Below are positions 18,531 through 27,817 of a stretch of DNA of 64,000 nucleotides, piece after piece; position 1 is the stretch's first letter; every line of letters starts with the position of its first letter. The position numbers and the translations under genes were made by a program. This DNA is from Thalassobius sp. Cn5-15 (lineage in GTDB: Bacteria > Pseudomonadota > Alphaproteobacteria > Rhodobacterales > Rhodobacteraceae), in the NCBI RefSeq assembly GCF_022347685.1, contig NZ_JAKRGF010000001.1, positions 186,001 to 250,000 on the forward strand. The letters run 5' to 3'. The notes beneath the pieces were generated by a model. It saw only the letters and a list, made by a program, of their open reading frames with translations, had not been told where the DNA came from and did not search any database.

Positions 18531-19205
18531 ATGCGGTTGCCGTCTGCAAAATCACTGCGTCTTTACGCTGTACTGTCGGTTGTGCCTGCGGCGCTGTTGG
18601 CTGCATGGGCGCTGCTGGCGGGGCAGGGGCAGCATGTGCTGGCACACGGGCCTTTGCTGGCGAAACATCAAGGTACGGCCTGCGCCAGTTGCCATATCCC
18701 GGCGCCGGGCAGTACGCGTCAGCAGATACAGGCGGAATTGCGATATCTCACGGGGCTGCGGGCGACGCCGGTGGATTTTGGCTATCAGCCGGTGCAATCG
18801 GCGCAATGTTTGACCTGTCACGAACGGGCCAATGACCGCCACCCGATCTATCGTTTTCGCGAACCCCGATTTCGTGATGCAGCGCAGGTGGTGGAGGCGA
18901 CCAGTTGCATGGGGTGTCATTCGGAACATGGCACGGTGAAAATCAGCAGCGGCACCACCTTTTGCGCTGCCTGTCATCAGGATCTGAAGCTGAAGGCAGA
19001 TCCGATAGATGTGCCTCATATCACATTGATTAAACAGGAAAACTGGGGGAGCTGTATGACCTGTCACGACTTTCACGGCAATCATCGTTATGATGTGCCG
19101 AACCGGATGGCGGATGCGCTGCCGCTGGGATCCTTGCGCAGCTATGTGAGCGGCGGCGCTGATCCTTATGGCGGTTTCAAGCAGGTCCGCGGGCAAATGC
19201 CATGA
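18531..19205 (+). CDS. Five-haem c-type cytochrome
   Basis: A 224-residue secreted or membrane-anchored cytochrome. Residues 10-30 form an uncleaved-looking signal/anchor helix. Five CXXCH haem sites follow: CASCH 51-55, CLTCH 93-97, CMGCH 126-130, CAACH 145-149 and CMTCH 175-179. The spacing, with CMGCHSEHG, resembles doubled-CXXCH / cytochrome c3-like families. Its stop overlaps the next gene as ATGA. ATG 18531 is preceded by GGAGG; a GTG three bases earlier is possible. It probably moves electrons in the periplasm; no enzymatic domain is seen. The donor and acceptor are unknown. Confidence 0.82.
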   Translation: MRLPSAKSLRLYAVLSVVPAALLAAWALLAGQGQHVLAHGPLLAKHQGTACASCHIPAPGSTRQQIQAELRYLTGLRATPVDFGYQPVQSAQCLTCHERANDRHPIYRFREPRFRDAAQVVEATSCMGCHSEHGTVKISSGTTFCAACHQDLKLKADPIDVPHITLIKQENWGSCMTCHDFHGNHRYDVPNRMADALPLGSLRSYVSGGADPYGGFKQVRGQMP

Positions 19206-20053
19206 GTGGTCTGCGTGTGTATTCTGGGGTGATGGCGGGGTTTGCCTGTCTGGGGGTGTACCTTTTTGCCGCCGCACCGCCGCCCCTGCCGGAGGCAACG
19301 CAGGTGGCGCAATCGGGCTGCACCCGCCCCGTTGCGCAGCTGTTTGACAGTGTGAACGCGATCAATCAAGCCGCGCGGGATGTCTATACCCGCGATATCG
19401 TTGGTCCCGGATTGAAGGCGGGGTTGAAGTTCGACGAGGAGTGGCAACACCCCACAGTGGAGGCGGGGCCGCTCCCCGCGTTATTCCTGCGCCTCACCGC
19501 CGCCAAGCTGGAGGCGATGCCCATTCGCCTTGGCCTTTATCTGGGATCTGATGCGCCGATCAACAAATCGAACCTGTTCAGCGATGCGCAATTGCAGCAG
19601 TTTGTCAGCGTAAAGGCCAGCCGCACCCCGGTTTTTGCAGCGGAGGAGGGCATTGGTCAGATCGCTATGTATCCCGATATTGCCGCCGCGCAGCCCTGTG
19701 TCAGCTGTCATAATGATCATGCCGACAGCCCTAAGGTGGACTGGAAACTCAACGATGTGATGGGGGCGACCACATGGCTTTACCCGCGGGCCGATGTGCC
19801 TGCGGAGGAGTATCTTGAGGCGGTGGAGGCGACGTTTCACGCCGTGGCGCTGGCCTACGGGGACTATCTGGACAAGGCGCAGGGCTTTGCCACACCGGTG
19901 CGCTTTGGCGATGCATGGCCTGTGGTTGGGCAGGCACAGCTGGTTTTGCCGGATCGGGCCCATTTTTTGACACGTGTCCGCAAGGAGGCAGCGGCGGCGT
20001 TGGCAGTTGGGTTGCTGCCGGATCAGAACGGAGACGCGCCATGCACAGAATGA
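19202..20053 (+). CDS. Tll0287-like (DUF3365) haem-binding domain protein
   Basis: A 283-residue exported protein: an N-terminal hydrophobic helix (residues 8-25), then a domain matching the Tll0287-like/DUF3365 family. The diagnostic segment is CVSCHNDHADSPKVDWKLNDVMG (haem site at residues 166-170). Such domains have a PAS-like fold and in other bacteria occur as sensors or free periplasmic haem proteins. Here there is no kinase or cyclase fused. It overlaps the multihaem cytochrome upstream and the membrane protein downstream, so the three are co-translated. Function unassigned. Confidence 0.78.
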   Translation: MSGLRVYSGVMAGFACLGVYLFAAAPPPLPEATQVAQSGCTRPVAQLFDSVNAINQAARDVYTRDIVGPGLKAGLKFDEEWQHPTVEAGPLPALFLRLTAAKLEAMPIRLGLYLGSDAPINKSNLFSDAQLQQFVSVKASRTPVFAAEEGIGQIAMYPDIAAAQPCVSCHNDHADSPKVDWKLNDVMGATTWLYPRADVPAEEYLEAVEATFHAVALAYGDYLDKAQGFATPVRFGDAWPVVGQAQLVLPDRAHFLTRVRKEAAAALAVGLLPDQNGDAPCTE

Positions 20054-20532
20054 TCAAGACATTGCGCCGTGTGCCCTATGCAGGGGGTATTCTGTTTTCG
20101 CTGATCTGTGTGCAGGCGGCGCTATTGGGGATGGTTAATCTGCCGCTGCGGCTGAACCTGCCGCGATTTGATGTGCAGGTCGTGACCGGCTGCGCGCTAC
20201 TGGCCTGCCTGTCCGTGCAATGGGTGTTGTTTGCCAAAAGGGTGCTGCGCCAAAACCGCAACATGCGCCAGCATCTGGTGCTGCATCGGTGGTCTGGGGT
20301 GACGGTGACGCTGCTCTTTGCCGCCCATGCGATCCGCATGGGGCACTTGTGGATGTCCCTCCTGACGGTGGTGTTTTTTCTGGTCGCCCTGACCGGCGTG
20401 TTGAACCGTGAAGTGCTGGGATACCGGTCCAACCTGATCTACCTGATCTGGCTGACCTGTCATATCGGGTTGTCAGCGGCCCTGTGGCCGCTGATCGGTG
20501 TTCATATCTGGGTGGCGCTGGCCTATCAGTAG
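20041..20532 (+). CDS. Small histidine-rich membrane protein, cytochrome b-like
   Basis: A 163-residue protein with about four or five membrane segments. Histidines lie in or beside the helices at 78, 82, 96, 102, 141 and 155, a pattern compatible with bis-histidine b-haem ligation as in ferric-reductase-like or cytochrome b561-like proteins. No named family is certain. The start at 20041 has GGAGA 8 nt upstream and overlaps the previous gene by 13 bp; ATG 20050 (ATGA overlap) is an alternative. It may be the quinone-side partner of the two haem proteins. Confidence 0.65.
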   Translation: MHRMIKTLRRVPYAGGILFSLICVQAALLGMVNLPLRLNLPRFDVQVVTGCALLACLSVQWVLFAKRVLRQNRNMRQHLVLHRWSGVTVTLLFAAHAIRMGHLWMSLLTVVFFLVALTGVLNREVLGYRSNLIYLIWLTCHIGLSAALWPLIGVHIWVALAYQ

Positions 20533-20551
20533 GCTAGCGCATAGATCTGTT

Positions 20552-21037
20552 TTACCCTTGCAGAAGGCCTTCGGCTTCAACCTGCGCCCACATTTCTTCC
20601 CAGACTTTTTTCATCCGGCCTTTGTGCTTCACTGCTTTCGCGGCCTCCACATTTGCCATCATGCCATCGCCTTTGACGATGATCAGACCGGCCATGCCCA
20701 TTGCCGTGTGGGGCGTACATTTGTAGCCATAGACGCCGGGTACGGTCAGGGTCAGGTCAAAATCCTTGCTGATCTTGCTTTTCCACGGCTCCACGCCCTC
20801 GGGGATCATGCCTTTGATGGATTCACTGTTGTGACCCTTATGGACCGAGGCAAAACGCACGGTGTCGCCTGCCTCGACCACTTGGATCAGCGGCTTGAAG
20901 ATCATGCGACGTTTCTTGTCGTCGGGATCTTTGTTCAACATATCAACGGTATAGGTCTGCTGTGCCAGTGCGGGGCCTGCAACCAGCATGGCGGCACCGG
21001 CCAGAATGATCTGACGGCGATTGAGTTCGAATGTCAT
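20552..21037 (-). CDS. Pseudoazurin (type I copper protein)
   Basis: Periplasmic blue copper electron carrier, 161 residues. Residues 1-25 are a signal peptide ending ALAQQ. Copper ligands fit H69 (KGHNSE), C107, H110 and M115 (GYKCTPHTAMGM). The family C-terminal helices follow. Pseudoazurins donate electrons to nitrite or N2O reductases and to cytochrome peroxidases. It converges on the multihaem cluster with only 19 bp between stops, suggesting a shared redox theme though separate transcription. Confidence 0.93.
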   Translation of the reverse strand: MTFELNRRQIILAGAAMLVAGPALAQQTYTVDMLNKDPDDKKRRMIFKPLIQVVEAGDTVRFASVHKGHNSESIKGMIPEGVEPWKSKISKDFDLTLTVPGVYGYKCTPHTAMGMAGLIIVKGDGMMANVEAAKAVKHKGRMKKVWEEMWAQVEAEGLLQG

Positions 21038-21206
21038 TGGGTGTGTCCTTGCCAACATTCATCGGGGCGATGAACATAATTTCCGGCGGTCTGCCCGTCC
21101 CATGCAGCGCAGGGGTGGGGTTGGATGGCTTATAGTGATGCCTAAACCCTTGGATTTGCCGGGGCAATGCGACCAGCGAGCGCAGGGGCGTAGCGCAGAT
21201 CCGGAT

Positions 21207-21824
21207 TTAAAAATCGGGATCAATCAGCCCAAGACCACGCAAGTAAATTCCGATGCCGCTTTCCAGCAGGGCGTCGGCCTCAAAGGGCGATTGGGTGCCG
21301 GGGGAGTTGCGTGCAAACAGCTCTACCACGCCGTGACTCATCGCCCAGATATGGGCGGAAAACATTGCGGCAGGGGGGCGTTTGTCAGCCGGAATATGTT
21401 GGGATAGATCGGTGGCTGCCTTTTCCATCACACCCCGCGCACGGGTGGCGATCAGCGCCAGTTCCGGTGTGCGGTTGACGGAGATTCCGCTTTCAAACAT
21501 CGCGATATAGTGGCCGGGATGTTTGCGCGCAAAGGCCATATAGGCACGGCCGGTTGCCGCAAACGCGGCCAAGGCAGAGGGTTGGCCGCTGTCATAGGCA
21601 AATTGCATTACATCGGCAAAAATCTCATAGCCCTGACGCGCGGCTTCGGCGATCAGGTCCTCGCGGCCGGCGAAATGGCGGTAGACCGCCGCTGGCGTGA
21701 CACCAGCGGTTTTCGCTGCCTCCGACAGGGTGAAACCGGTGGGGCCTTTTTGTTCGATCAACTGCAAGGCTGCATCGACCAGCGCCTGCCGCAGGTTTCC
21801 GTGATGATAGCCGCGTTTAGACAT
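21207..21824 (-). CDS. TetR/AcrR family transcriptional regulator
   Basis: A 205-residue regulator. The N-terminal helix-turn-helix is clear: GFTLSEAAKTAGVTPAAVYRHFAGREDL. The C-terminal ligand domain resembles the TetR_C (WHG) type. It starts 6 bp after the ppk2 stop, so it is probably in the same transcript and may regulate it. The ligand is not predictable. Confidence 0.9.
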   Translation of the reverse strand: MSKRGYHHGNLRQALVDAALQLIEQKGPTGFTLSEAAKTAGVTPAAVYRHFAGREDLIAEAARQGYEIFADVMQFAYDSGQPSALAAFAATGRAYMAFARKHPGHYIAMFESGISVNRTPELALIATRARGVMEKAATDLSQHIPADKRPPAAMFSAHIWAMSHGVVELFARNSPGTQSPFEADALLESGIGIYLRGLGLIDPDF

Positions 21825-21830
21825 GGATGA

Positions 21831-22700
21831 TCAGACGTCCCATATCTCTGGGCCTCCGCAGATGGATGGATCGGGCGTGTCGAGTTTGGCCGCGTCTTTG
21901 TAGGTGTAGTCGATGGCGGACAATACATGGCGGATTGCGGCGAGGCGCGCGCGCTTTTTGTCATCTGTGCGCAGGATTGTCCACGGGGCCGCCGTGCAAT
22001 GGCTGCGGGTCAGGGTTTCATCAATAGCGGCGCTATAGTCGTCCCAGCGCTTCAGCCCCTCGACATCAATCCAGCTGAGTTTCCATTGTTTCAGCGGATC
22101 GCGTTCGCGCGCCAGAAAGCGGCGCAGTTGTTCGCCGCGCCCGACATTGAGCCAGAACTTGAACACCAGGATCCCGTCATCGACCAGCATTTGTTCAAAT
22201 GGCGTGACCTGGGCAAAAAATCTTTCGCGCTCAGTCGCTTCGCAGAACCCAAAGACATGTTCCACAACGCCACGATTGTACCAGCTGCGGTCGAAAAAGG
22301 TGATCTCTCCGGCGCTGGGAAGGTGGTCGATGTAGCGTTGGAAATACCACTGGCTTTGTTCGGCATCGCTGGGTTTGGAGAGGGCGACAACATTGGCGCC
22401 GCGCGGGTTCAGATTTTCGCGGAACCGTTTGATGGTGCCGCCCTTGCCAGCAGCGTCGCGCCCTTCAAAGACGATGGCAATGCGGGCGCCGCTGTCACGC
22501 GCCCAGGATTGCAGTTTGACCAGTTCGATCTGCAGCGCGGCCATGTCACGGGCGTAGTCTTTGCGCCGCATCTCACGTTTGTAGGGATAGCTGGGCGACA
22601 GGATGTCGTCCTTGTCAGCCTGCGCGATGGCCTCGCGAAGATCACGCGGGGCGGTGTTGTGGTAAAAGGCGCTGATCGCCCCGTCAAAAGGTAAGTCCAT
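21831..22700 (-). CDS. ppk2: Polyphosphate kinase 2
   Basis: Transfers phosphate between polyphosphate and nucleotides. Length 289 fits a single-domain class I PPK2. Walker A is [10 protein letters not shown] (79-88); the lid and Walker B regions read [19 protein letters not shown] and [17 protein letters not shown]. The N-terminal [20 protein letters not shown] helix is typical. A GGAGG site precedes ATG 22700. With a TetR gene 6 bp downstream it forms a small operon. Nucleotide preference (GDP or ADP) is not readable. Confidence 0.93.
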   Translation of the reverse strand: MDLPFDGAISAFYHNTAPRDLREAIAQADKDDILSPSYPYKREMRRKDYARDMAALQIELVKLQSWARDSGARIAIVFEGRDAAGKGGTIKRFRENLNPRGANVVALSKPSDAEQSQWYFQRYIDHLPSAGEITFFDRSWYNRGVVEHVFGFCEATERERFFAQVTPFEQMLVDDGILVFKFWLNVGRGEQLRRFLARERDPLKQWKLSWIDVEGLKRWDDYSAAIDETLTRSHCTAAPWTILRTDDKKRARLAAIRHVLSAIDYTYKDAAKLDTPDPSICGGPEIWDV

Positions 22701-22745
22701 TAGGGGCCTCCTGCGCTGATAACCTACGGGTATTATGGGTGGAAT

Positions 22746-23702
22746 TTACGCGCTGCGCAATCCGGCGCGGCGGGCGGCGCGGTGAATGGCGCCCATGACA
22801 TCTTCGCGCGCGATATGATGTGGCATGTGGCCAACACGGGGGATCAGTGTCAGGCTGGAGGTGCCGACCTTGTGCGACAGGGGCAGGGCGTGGATTTCCA
22901 TTGGCACAATGTCGTCGTCTTCGCCGTGCACGATTTCCGTCGGGGTGGTGATCGAGGAATAGAGCGGCTCCAGTGCCGACAGCTCGCGCGCGAGATTGAC
23001 CCGATGCATGGCATTCACCCGCAGTGCATTGCGGCGCAGGCTGAGGCGGGCACCAATGTGGCTGAGGTAGCCCAGTGGCGGGCGCTGAGGGGCGAAAATT
23101 TCACCCAGCTCCCGCTCGATCAGACTGTCAGGGACAAAGGCCGTCATCAGTGGCGCGGAAAACTGCGACATGACCGGATTAGAATTCAGCCAGTAATATA
23201 TCGGCATTGCGCTGTCGAAGGGCAGAGCGGGCGCGCTGACGGTGACAAGCGCTGCCAAACGGTTGGGAAAGCGCACGGCCCAAGCGAGCGCAACCGCGCC
23301 GCCATAGGAATGGCCAACCACAATAGGCATCGGTGCGCCAAGTGCGCCAGCGGCCTTTTTCAGCACCCTTGCCTGTTCCACAACGGAGTTGTCAGAGGGC
23401 AGCACATCACTATAGCCCATGCCAGGGCGATCCATGACCAGCACGCGATAGCTGCTGGACAGGCGATCGGCCAGCGATAGGGTAAAGTCACGCGTATTGC
23501 CCGAAAGCCCGTGGATCAGCACCAGATCGGGGCCGCTGTCGCCCTTGATCACCACATGCAGCTTGCGCCCGTCCACCTCAATGAACTGACCTTCAGGCGG
23601 ATGGTTTTGCACCGCCTCCTTCTCTGCCGTGGTGGCGCGGATATGCACCCAGCCAGTGAGGCCCGCAAGCATCGTCAGAAGGTAGGTCAGCGCATCGGTC
23701 AC
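22746..23702 (-). CDS. Alpha/beta hydrolase
   Basis: A 318-residue serine hydrolase with an N-terminal hydrophobic helix (about residues 4-20) that may anchor it to the membrane. It shows [12 protein letters not shown] (oxyanion), DRPGMGYSD, the nucleophile elbow [10 protein letters not shown], the acid in HGEDDDIVP and the histidine in RVGHMPHH. The GTG start at 23702 overlaps the metA stop as GTGA. It resembles haloperoxidase/epoxide-hydrolase-like members; substrate unknown. Translational coupling to metA is the only contextual clue. Confidence 0.85.
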   Translation of the reverse strand: MTDALTYLLTMLAGLTGWVHIRATTAEKEAVQNHPPEGQFIEVDGRKLHVVIKGDSGPDLVLIHGLSGNTRDFTLSLADRLSSSYRVLVMDRPGMGYSDVLPSDNSVVEQARVLKKAAGALGAPMPIVVGHSYGGAVALAWAVRFPNRLAALVTVSAPALPFDSAMPIYYWLNSNPVMSQFSAPLMTAFVPDSLIERELGEIFAPQRPPLGYLSHIGARLSLRRNALRVNAMHRVNLARELSALEPLYSSITTPTEIVHGEDDDIVPMEIHALPLSHKVGTSSLTLIPRVGHMPHHIAREDVMGAIHRAARRAGLRSA

Positions 23703-24655
23703 TGGGGTTTGACCCGCCCGTCCGACCCGTCCTTGATGCCGATATCGGCCATGTCAAAGGGTGTGGTCTGATAGATCTGGTTGATCCAGTTGCCGTAAAG
23801 CAGATGCGCGTGGCTGCGCCAGCGGTTCTGCGGGTCGTTGGTGGGATCATCGTCCGGGTAGTAGTTCATCGGCACGTTGATCGCACTGCCCGCAGCGACG
23901 TCGCGGTCATATTCTTCCTTCAGGGTGCCGCTGTCATATTCAAAGTGGTTGAAAATATAGAGCGCGCGGTGACCTGGATCTTCGACCAGACAGGGGCCAA
24001 CCTCTTCACTGCCCAGAAGGGTGGTGAGGGCGGGGACCGCATCCACCTCTGCCTGATGGATTTCGGTCCAGCGGCTGACGGGGATCACGCAGTCATCGGA
24101 AAAGCCGCGCAGGTAAGGCGAGGCCGGCGCGCGGTTCTGGTGGCGGAAACAGCCGAACGCCTTGTGGTCCAGCATGTATTTTTTCACGCCGTGGAAATAA
24201 TTGATCATGGCCATGCCACCCCAGCAGACGCCGAAGGTGGACTGTACATGCGTCTGGGTCCAGTCAAAGATCTGCTTCAACTCGCCCCAGTAATCCACAT
24301 CATCAAACGGCAGGTGTTCAATCGGCGCGCCGGTGATGATCAGCCCGTCAAACTTGTCGCCGGAGGCCAGCACATCTGAGAACGGACGGTAGAAGCTGGC
24401 CATGTGTTCGGCAGCCGTGTTGCGGGTTTTGTGATCGCTCATCCGGATCAGCGTCAATTCAATCTGCAACGGCGTGGCGCCGATCAGACGGGCGAATTGA
24501 TTTTCCGTCTGGATCTTCTTCGGCATCAGGTTGAGGAGGCCGATTTTCAGCGGTCGAATGTCCTGCCGTGTGGCCCGATCATCCGACATCACCATCACGC
24601 CTTCGCGCGATAGCACGTCATAGGCGGGTAGGTCGGCGGGCAGTTTAATCGGCAT
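23699..24655 (-). CDS. metA: Homoserine O-acyltransferase (MetA family, likely acetyl-CoA specific)
   Basis: Acylates homoserine in methionine synthesis. The 318 residues carry the MetA signatures [16 protein letters not shown] and [10 protein letters not shown], with Cys144 the nucleophile; the His-Glu part of the triad lies in the C-terminal half. In the loop [15 protein letters not shown] the residue aligned with position 111 of characterised enzymes is Glu113; glutamate there is associated with acetyl-CoA, glycine with succinyl-CoA. I therefore infer a homoserine O-acetyltransferase. No SAM riboswitch could be recognised upstream. Confidence 0.93.
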   Translation of the reverse strand: MPIKLPADLPAYDVLSREGVMVMSDDRATRQDIRPLKIGLLNLMPKKIQTENQFARLIGATPLQIELTLIRMSDHKTRNTAAEHMASFYRPFSDVLASGDKFDGLIITGAPIEHLPFDDVDYWGELKQIFDWTQTHVQSTFGVCWGGMAMINYFHGVKKYMLDHKAFGCFRHQNRAPASPYLRGFSDDCVIPVSRWTEIHQAEVDAVPALTTLLGSEEVGPCLVEDPGHRALYIFNHFEYDSGTLKEEYDRDVAAGSAINVPMNYYPDDDPTNDPQNRWRSHAHLLYGNWINQIYQTTPFDMADIGIKDGSDGRVKPQ

Positions 24656-24754
24656 TTTATCCGGGCTCCTCTTTGGGGATTATTGGGGTCAGTTCACGCA
24701 GCGTGCCAAATGGGGCGCGGTGCAAAGGGGGCGTTGGGTAATAAGGCGCGGACC

Positions 24755-25627
24755 CTATGCGGGGTTTGCACTACGCTCAAGGGCGATCGCGATCAACTTA
24801 TCGAAATCATCGGCGGTCTTCACCTGAGCCACCTCATCCATATGCAGTGTTATGCCCCAATTGCGCGCCATCGCTTCATACCGGGGCTGACGGTGGGCCA
24901 GTGCCTGCGCGTAGGCCCAGCGGATGAATTCATCGGGATCAACCTGTTCTTCGTGCATCTGGAACAGGTTCAGATATTCGTTCCACACCCGATCGAGGAA
25001 GGCAGGCTGATAGGACATCGGTTTCGGCGCTTTGTCGAAACGGTGGATCAGCTCATCGGTGTGATCCTCGCTGCCTTTTAGCCAGATCAGCAGGGTGTTG
25101 TTGGCCAGCGCTTTCAGGATCGGGTCATTGGCGTCCTCTGGATCGACCCATTCGCAGATCGACCCGCCAGTGTCGCAGATGAAATGCGGATAACCATAAA
25201 GCGCCTCTGCCCGTTCGATGAAATAGCCAGTGTCATTCAGTGCTTTCACCTCGGCCTGACGGAACTGTTCCTGACGGCGGGTGTATTCGGCATAGGACAG
25301 CCCGCCCTTGTCGGGGGTGCCGGGTTTGCCCAGATAAGCAGCCACGGGGGTGAGGTTTTCAAAGGTGATGTTCGATCCGATATAAATCGAATCCGACATC
25401 AGCAGTTCGCGCAGAAACGGCACCTTCATCGCCTCACGCTTGGCGTTATCGGCGATATATTCACCCATGTAGTGCGTGCCGATGCGGTAATCGATTGAGT
25501 AGTGGAACCAGTCGCCCTGATCACGCAGCAGGTTTGACAGGTAGGTCTTGCCAAGGCCAGACATACCAAAGAACAAAATCCGTTTATGCGGCGCATCGCG
25601 CCAGTCCTGTGCACTACGATAAATCAT
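24755..25627 (-). CDS. Orphan P-loop ATPase/kinase-like protein
   Basis: A 290-residue protein with a clear Walker A, GMSGLGKT at residues 21-28, after ILFF, giving a P-loop fold. DTGGSICEW and LLIWLKG could hold the second acidic motif, and the rest is rich in charged helices. It recalls small-molecule kinase or zeta-toxin-type folds, but no known family is certain; related proteins are annotated simply as ATPase in Rhodobacterales. It precedes metA on the same strand with a 99-bp gap. Confidence 0.6.
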   Translation of the reverse strand: MIYRSAQDWRDAPHKRILFFGMSGLGKTYLSNLLRDQGDWFHYSIDYRIGTHYMGEYIADNAKREAMKVPFLRELLMSDSIYIGSNITFENLTPVAAYLGKPGTPDKGGLSYAEYTRRQEQFRQAEVKALNDTGYFIERAEALYGYPHFICDTGGSICEWVDPEDANDPILKALANNTLLIWLKGSEDHTDELIHRFDKAPKPMSYQPAFLDRVWNEYLNLFQMHEEQVDPDEFIRWAYAQALAHRQPRYEAMARNWGITLHMDEVAQVKTADDFDKLIAIALERSANPA

Positions 25628-25700
25628 GACATTCCTTCACTTCCTGATCGTTCCTAGACAGCGGGTGGGAAGGCGTCAACGGTTGTGGCGCTGAACATAG

Positions 25701-25732
25701 AAAAACCGGGCAATGTCGGCATTGCCCGGTTT
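25701..25732 (-). terminator. Intrinsic terminator of the FadL-like gene
   Basis: A perfect 13-bp stem (25703-25715 with 25720-25732) with a TCGG loop. The A-run at 25701-25705 becomes the U-tract on the minus strand. It lies 24 bp past the porin stop. Confidence 0.92.
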
Positions 25733-25755
25733 GATTCACAACCGTCTGATCGGGA

Positions 25756-26835
25756 TCAGAAGCGGTGGGTCAGCTGCAGGCCAACGGCGTTTGCAGTGTT
25801 GTCGGTGAACTCGCCCGAGACGGGGGCGCGGGTGGTCGCATCACCCAGCCAAACGCGGCGCACACCAAGGGTGAGGTTGGTTTTCTCGGTCAGGCTGTAG
25901 CGTGCGGCGATGGTCAGCGAGGTGAACCCATCGGTCGGGCCGAGGTTGCCTGTCAGATCATCTGTGCTCTTCTCGTAACCTGCAACGGCGCTGAGGGACA
26001 GTTTGTCGTTCAGACGACGGCCCAGACCCAGAGTGTAGGACACGGTGTTGCTGTCATAAGAGGCCAGATTTGCACCCAGAGTTTGCGGGGTGATGTCGAA
26101 CACGGTCCATTCAACCCAGCGGGCAGACGCCAGCAGCAAGGTGCCCGGCGCGATACCTGTCTGGAAGTCGAAGTTCACTGACTTCGGCTTGCGAATTTCC
26201 AGATCGGTGTTGAACACCGTGCCGGTGCCGAACTGTTCTTCGACGTTGAAATCGTGCTTGATCTCAGAGTTGAAAGTCAGGGCAGCGCGCAGTGCGATAT
26301 CTGGAATTTCGTAGGTTGCACCAACAAGGAAACCATAGTCGGTCTGCGTGTCTGTGTTCAGACGATAGATGCCGCCACGTGTGGGCAGGCCGGTGATTTC
26401 ACCTTCGGTACGCAGGGCGCGGACACCACCGTGAACGGCAACGTTGTCATTGATGCGGTAGCGCAGAACAGCGGTGATCGCATTTGAGTCAACGGTTGCG
26501 GTTGTGCCAGCCAGCGGATAGCCGGTGCCGGTCGGGTAGGACACGTCTGAACCGAAGGGTTGGTCAAACAAAATACCCAGCGAGATTTTGTCATTCAGCT
26601 GCTGTTTGTAGCCGATAGCGACCTGAGTGTAATCTTCTGTGATATTGCCGGTTCCAAGAGCGCCACCGCCGACCGAGCCAGAGACGTTGGGGCTGATCGA
26701 ACCAAAGCGCAGATCGACCACATTGCCCTCTTCGAACATGAATGAGATGCCCTGACCGGTCCGGTCGATACCACCTGCGTGCACGGCGCCAGCCGTGAGA
26801 GTCGCTACCGCGACCCCTGCCAAAAACTTGTTCAT
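25756..26835 (-). CDS. OmpP1/FadL family outer-membrane protein
   Basis: A 359-residue outer-membrane beta-barrel of the FadL/TodX type, transporting long-chain fatty acids or hydrophobic compounds. The N-terminal signal peptide MNKFLAGVAVATLTAGAVHAGG is followed by IDRTGQGISFMFEEGN (FadL hatch-like). The C-terminus ends in THRF with terminal Phe for the BAM complex. Start ATG 26835 has GGGGAGGA upstream; an earlier in-frame ATG lacks this. It is monocistronic, with its own terminator. Confidence 0.9.
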   Translation of the reverse strand: MNKFLAGVAVATLTAGAVHAGGIDRTGQGISFMFEEGNVVDLRFGSISPNVSGSVGGGALGTGNITEDYTQVAIGYKQQLNDKISLGILFDQPFGSDVSYPTGTGYPLAGTTATVDSNAITAVLRYRINDNVAVHGGVRALRTEGEITGLPTRGGIYRLNTDTQTDYGFLVGATYEIPDIALRAALTFNSEIKHDFNVEEQFGTGTVFNTDLEIRKPKSVNFDFQTGIAPGTLLLASARWVEWTVFDITPQTLGANLASYDSNTVSYTLGLGRRLNDKLSLSAVAGYEKSTDDLTGNLGPTDGFTSLTIAARYSLTEKTNLTLGVRRVWLGDATTRAPVSGEFTDNTANAVGLQLTHRF

Positions 26836-26959
26836 GCATTCCTCCCCTGCATGGTAGATTTGTCTTATGTGCATAGCCAAGCAGAAATCCGCCTGTCAAT
26901 GTGACCCTAGCGTAAACTCGGCCCAGAGCGTGCTTCCAGCCCTTGAAGGTTGATTTTTG

Positions 26960-27817
26960 CTACCGTGACAATTCTGCACGGATGTTGAGGGAATTTGCGG
27001 CGAAAATGACCAAAGCGCCGACCAGAACCCAGAGGTCCAGCGCCTCGCCGTAAACGAGAAGGCCCAGTACAGCGATCAACGGAAGGCGCAGGAAATCTAC
27101 CGGCATCACCACGCTGGCAGGGGCCAGTTTAAGGGCTGTTGTCATGCAGAAATGTGCCACCAATCCCGCCAGCGCAATCAGCGCCAGCCAAGGCAAGTGA
27201 GCGGTGGAGGGCAGGGTGATATCCCCATCGTAACCCGCCGTTATCAATCCTAAAAGTGCCTGCATGAGGGTGAGATAGAAGAGGATGCAGGTTATGGTTT
27301 CGGTTCGTGTCAAGCGGCGGGTGAACACCGCCGATCCGGCAAACCCGATGGCTGCCAGCGCGGCAGCGATTTGCCCGACGGACAGCGTGTCGGCTGTAGG
27401 GCGCGCGACGATCAGGATGCCGATGAACCCCAGCCCCCCTGCGACGGCACGGGGTGTTGTGATCTTCTCTCCCAGCAGCAGTGCCGAAAGCAAAATTGCC
27501 CAGAGAGGCGAGGTGAACTCCAGCGCGAAAACTTGTGCAAGCGGGATGATCGGCAAGGCGTAAAACCACAGGTTCTGGCCGGTAAAATGGCACAGGTTGC
27601 GCAGAAAGTGCAGGCCGAGGTTGCGGCGGGTGATCTCCCGCAGATGGCCGGTTGCTCCGGCAACGCTTAGCACCACGACCACACCGATTATGCTGCGGTA
27701 CAACATGATCTCGAACGTATCCAGATCCAGACTGATCGCGCGGCCCGCAATGGCCATGGACGAGAAAGAGACAATCGCGCCGCTCATCCAGAGGGCGGCC
27801 TGAAGCGTGCGGTTCAA
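26960..27817 (-). CDS. EamA/DMT family transporter
   Basis: A 285-residue inner-membrane protein with about ten hydrophobic helices and two EamA repeats, as in drug/metabolite transporters (RarD/S-adenosylmethionine uptake branch). FTSPLWAILLSALLLGEKITTPRA and PVDFLRLPLIAVLGLLVYGE are typical repeat ends. A TTG start at 27817 overlaps the ABM gene stop (TTGA); an internal ATG at 27784 is a weaker choice. The substrate is unknown. Confidence 0.85.
   Translation of the reverse strand: MNRTLQAALWMSGAIVSFSSMAIAGRAISLDLDTFEIMLYRSIIGVVVVLSVAGATGHLREITRRNLGLHFLRNLCHFTGQNLWFYALPIIPLAQVFALEFTSPLWAILLSALLLGEKITTPRAVAGGLGFIGILIVARPTADTLSVGQIAAALAAIGFAGSAVFTRRLTRTETITCILFYLTLMQALLGLITAGYDGDITLPSTAHLPWLALIALAGLVAHFCMTTALKLAPASVVMPVDFLRLPLIAVLGLLVYGEALDLWVLVGALVIFAANSLNIRAELSR

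Noticed and set aside
24656-24754. Possible SAM riboswitch upstream of metA
   Set aside because: The gap is under 100 bp, and the conserved core of SAM-II or other SAM riboswitches could not be recognised on the minus strand.
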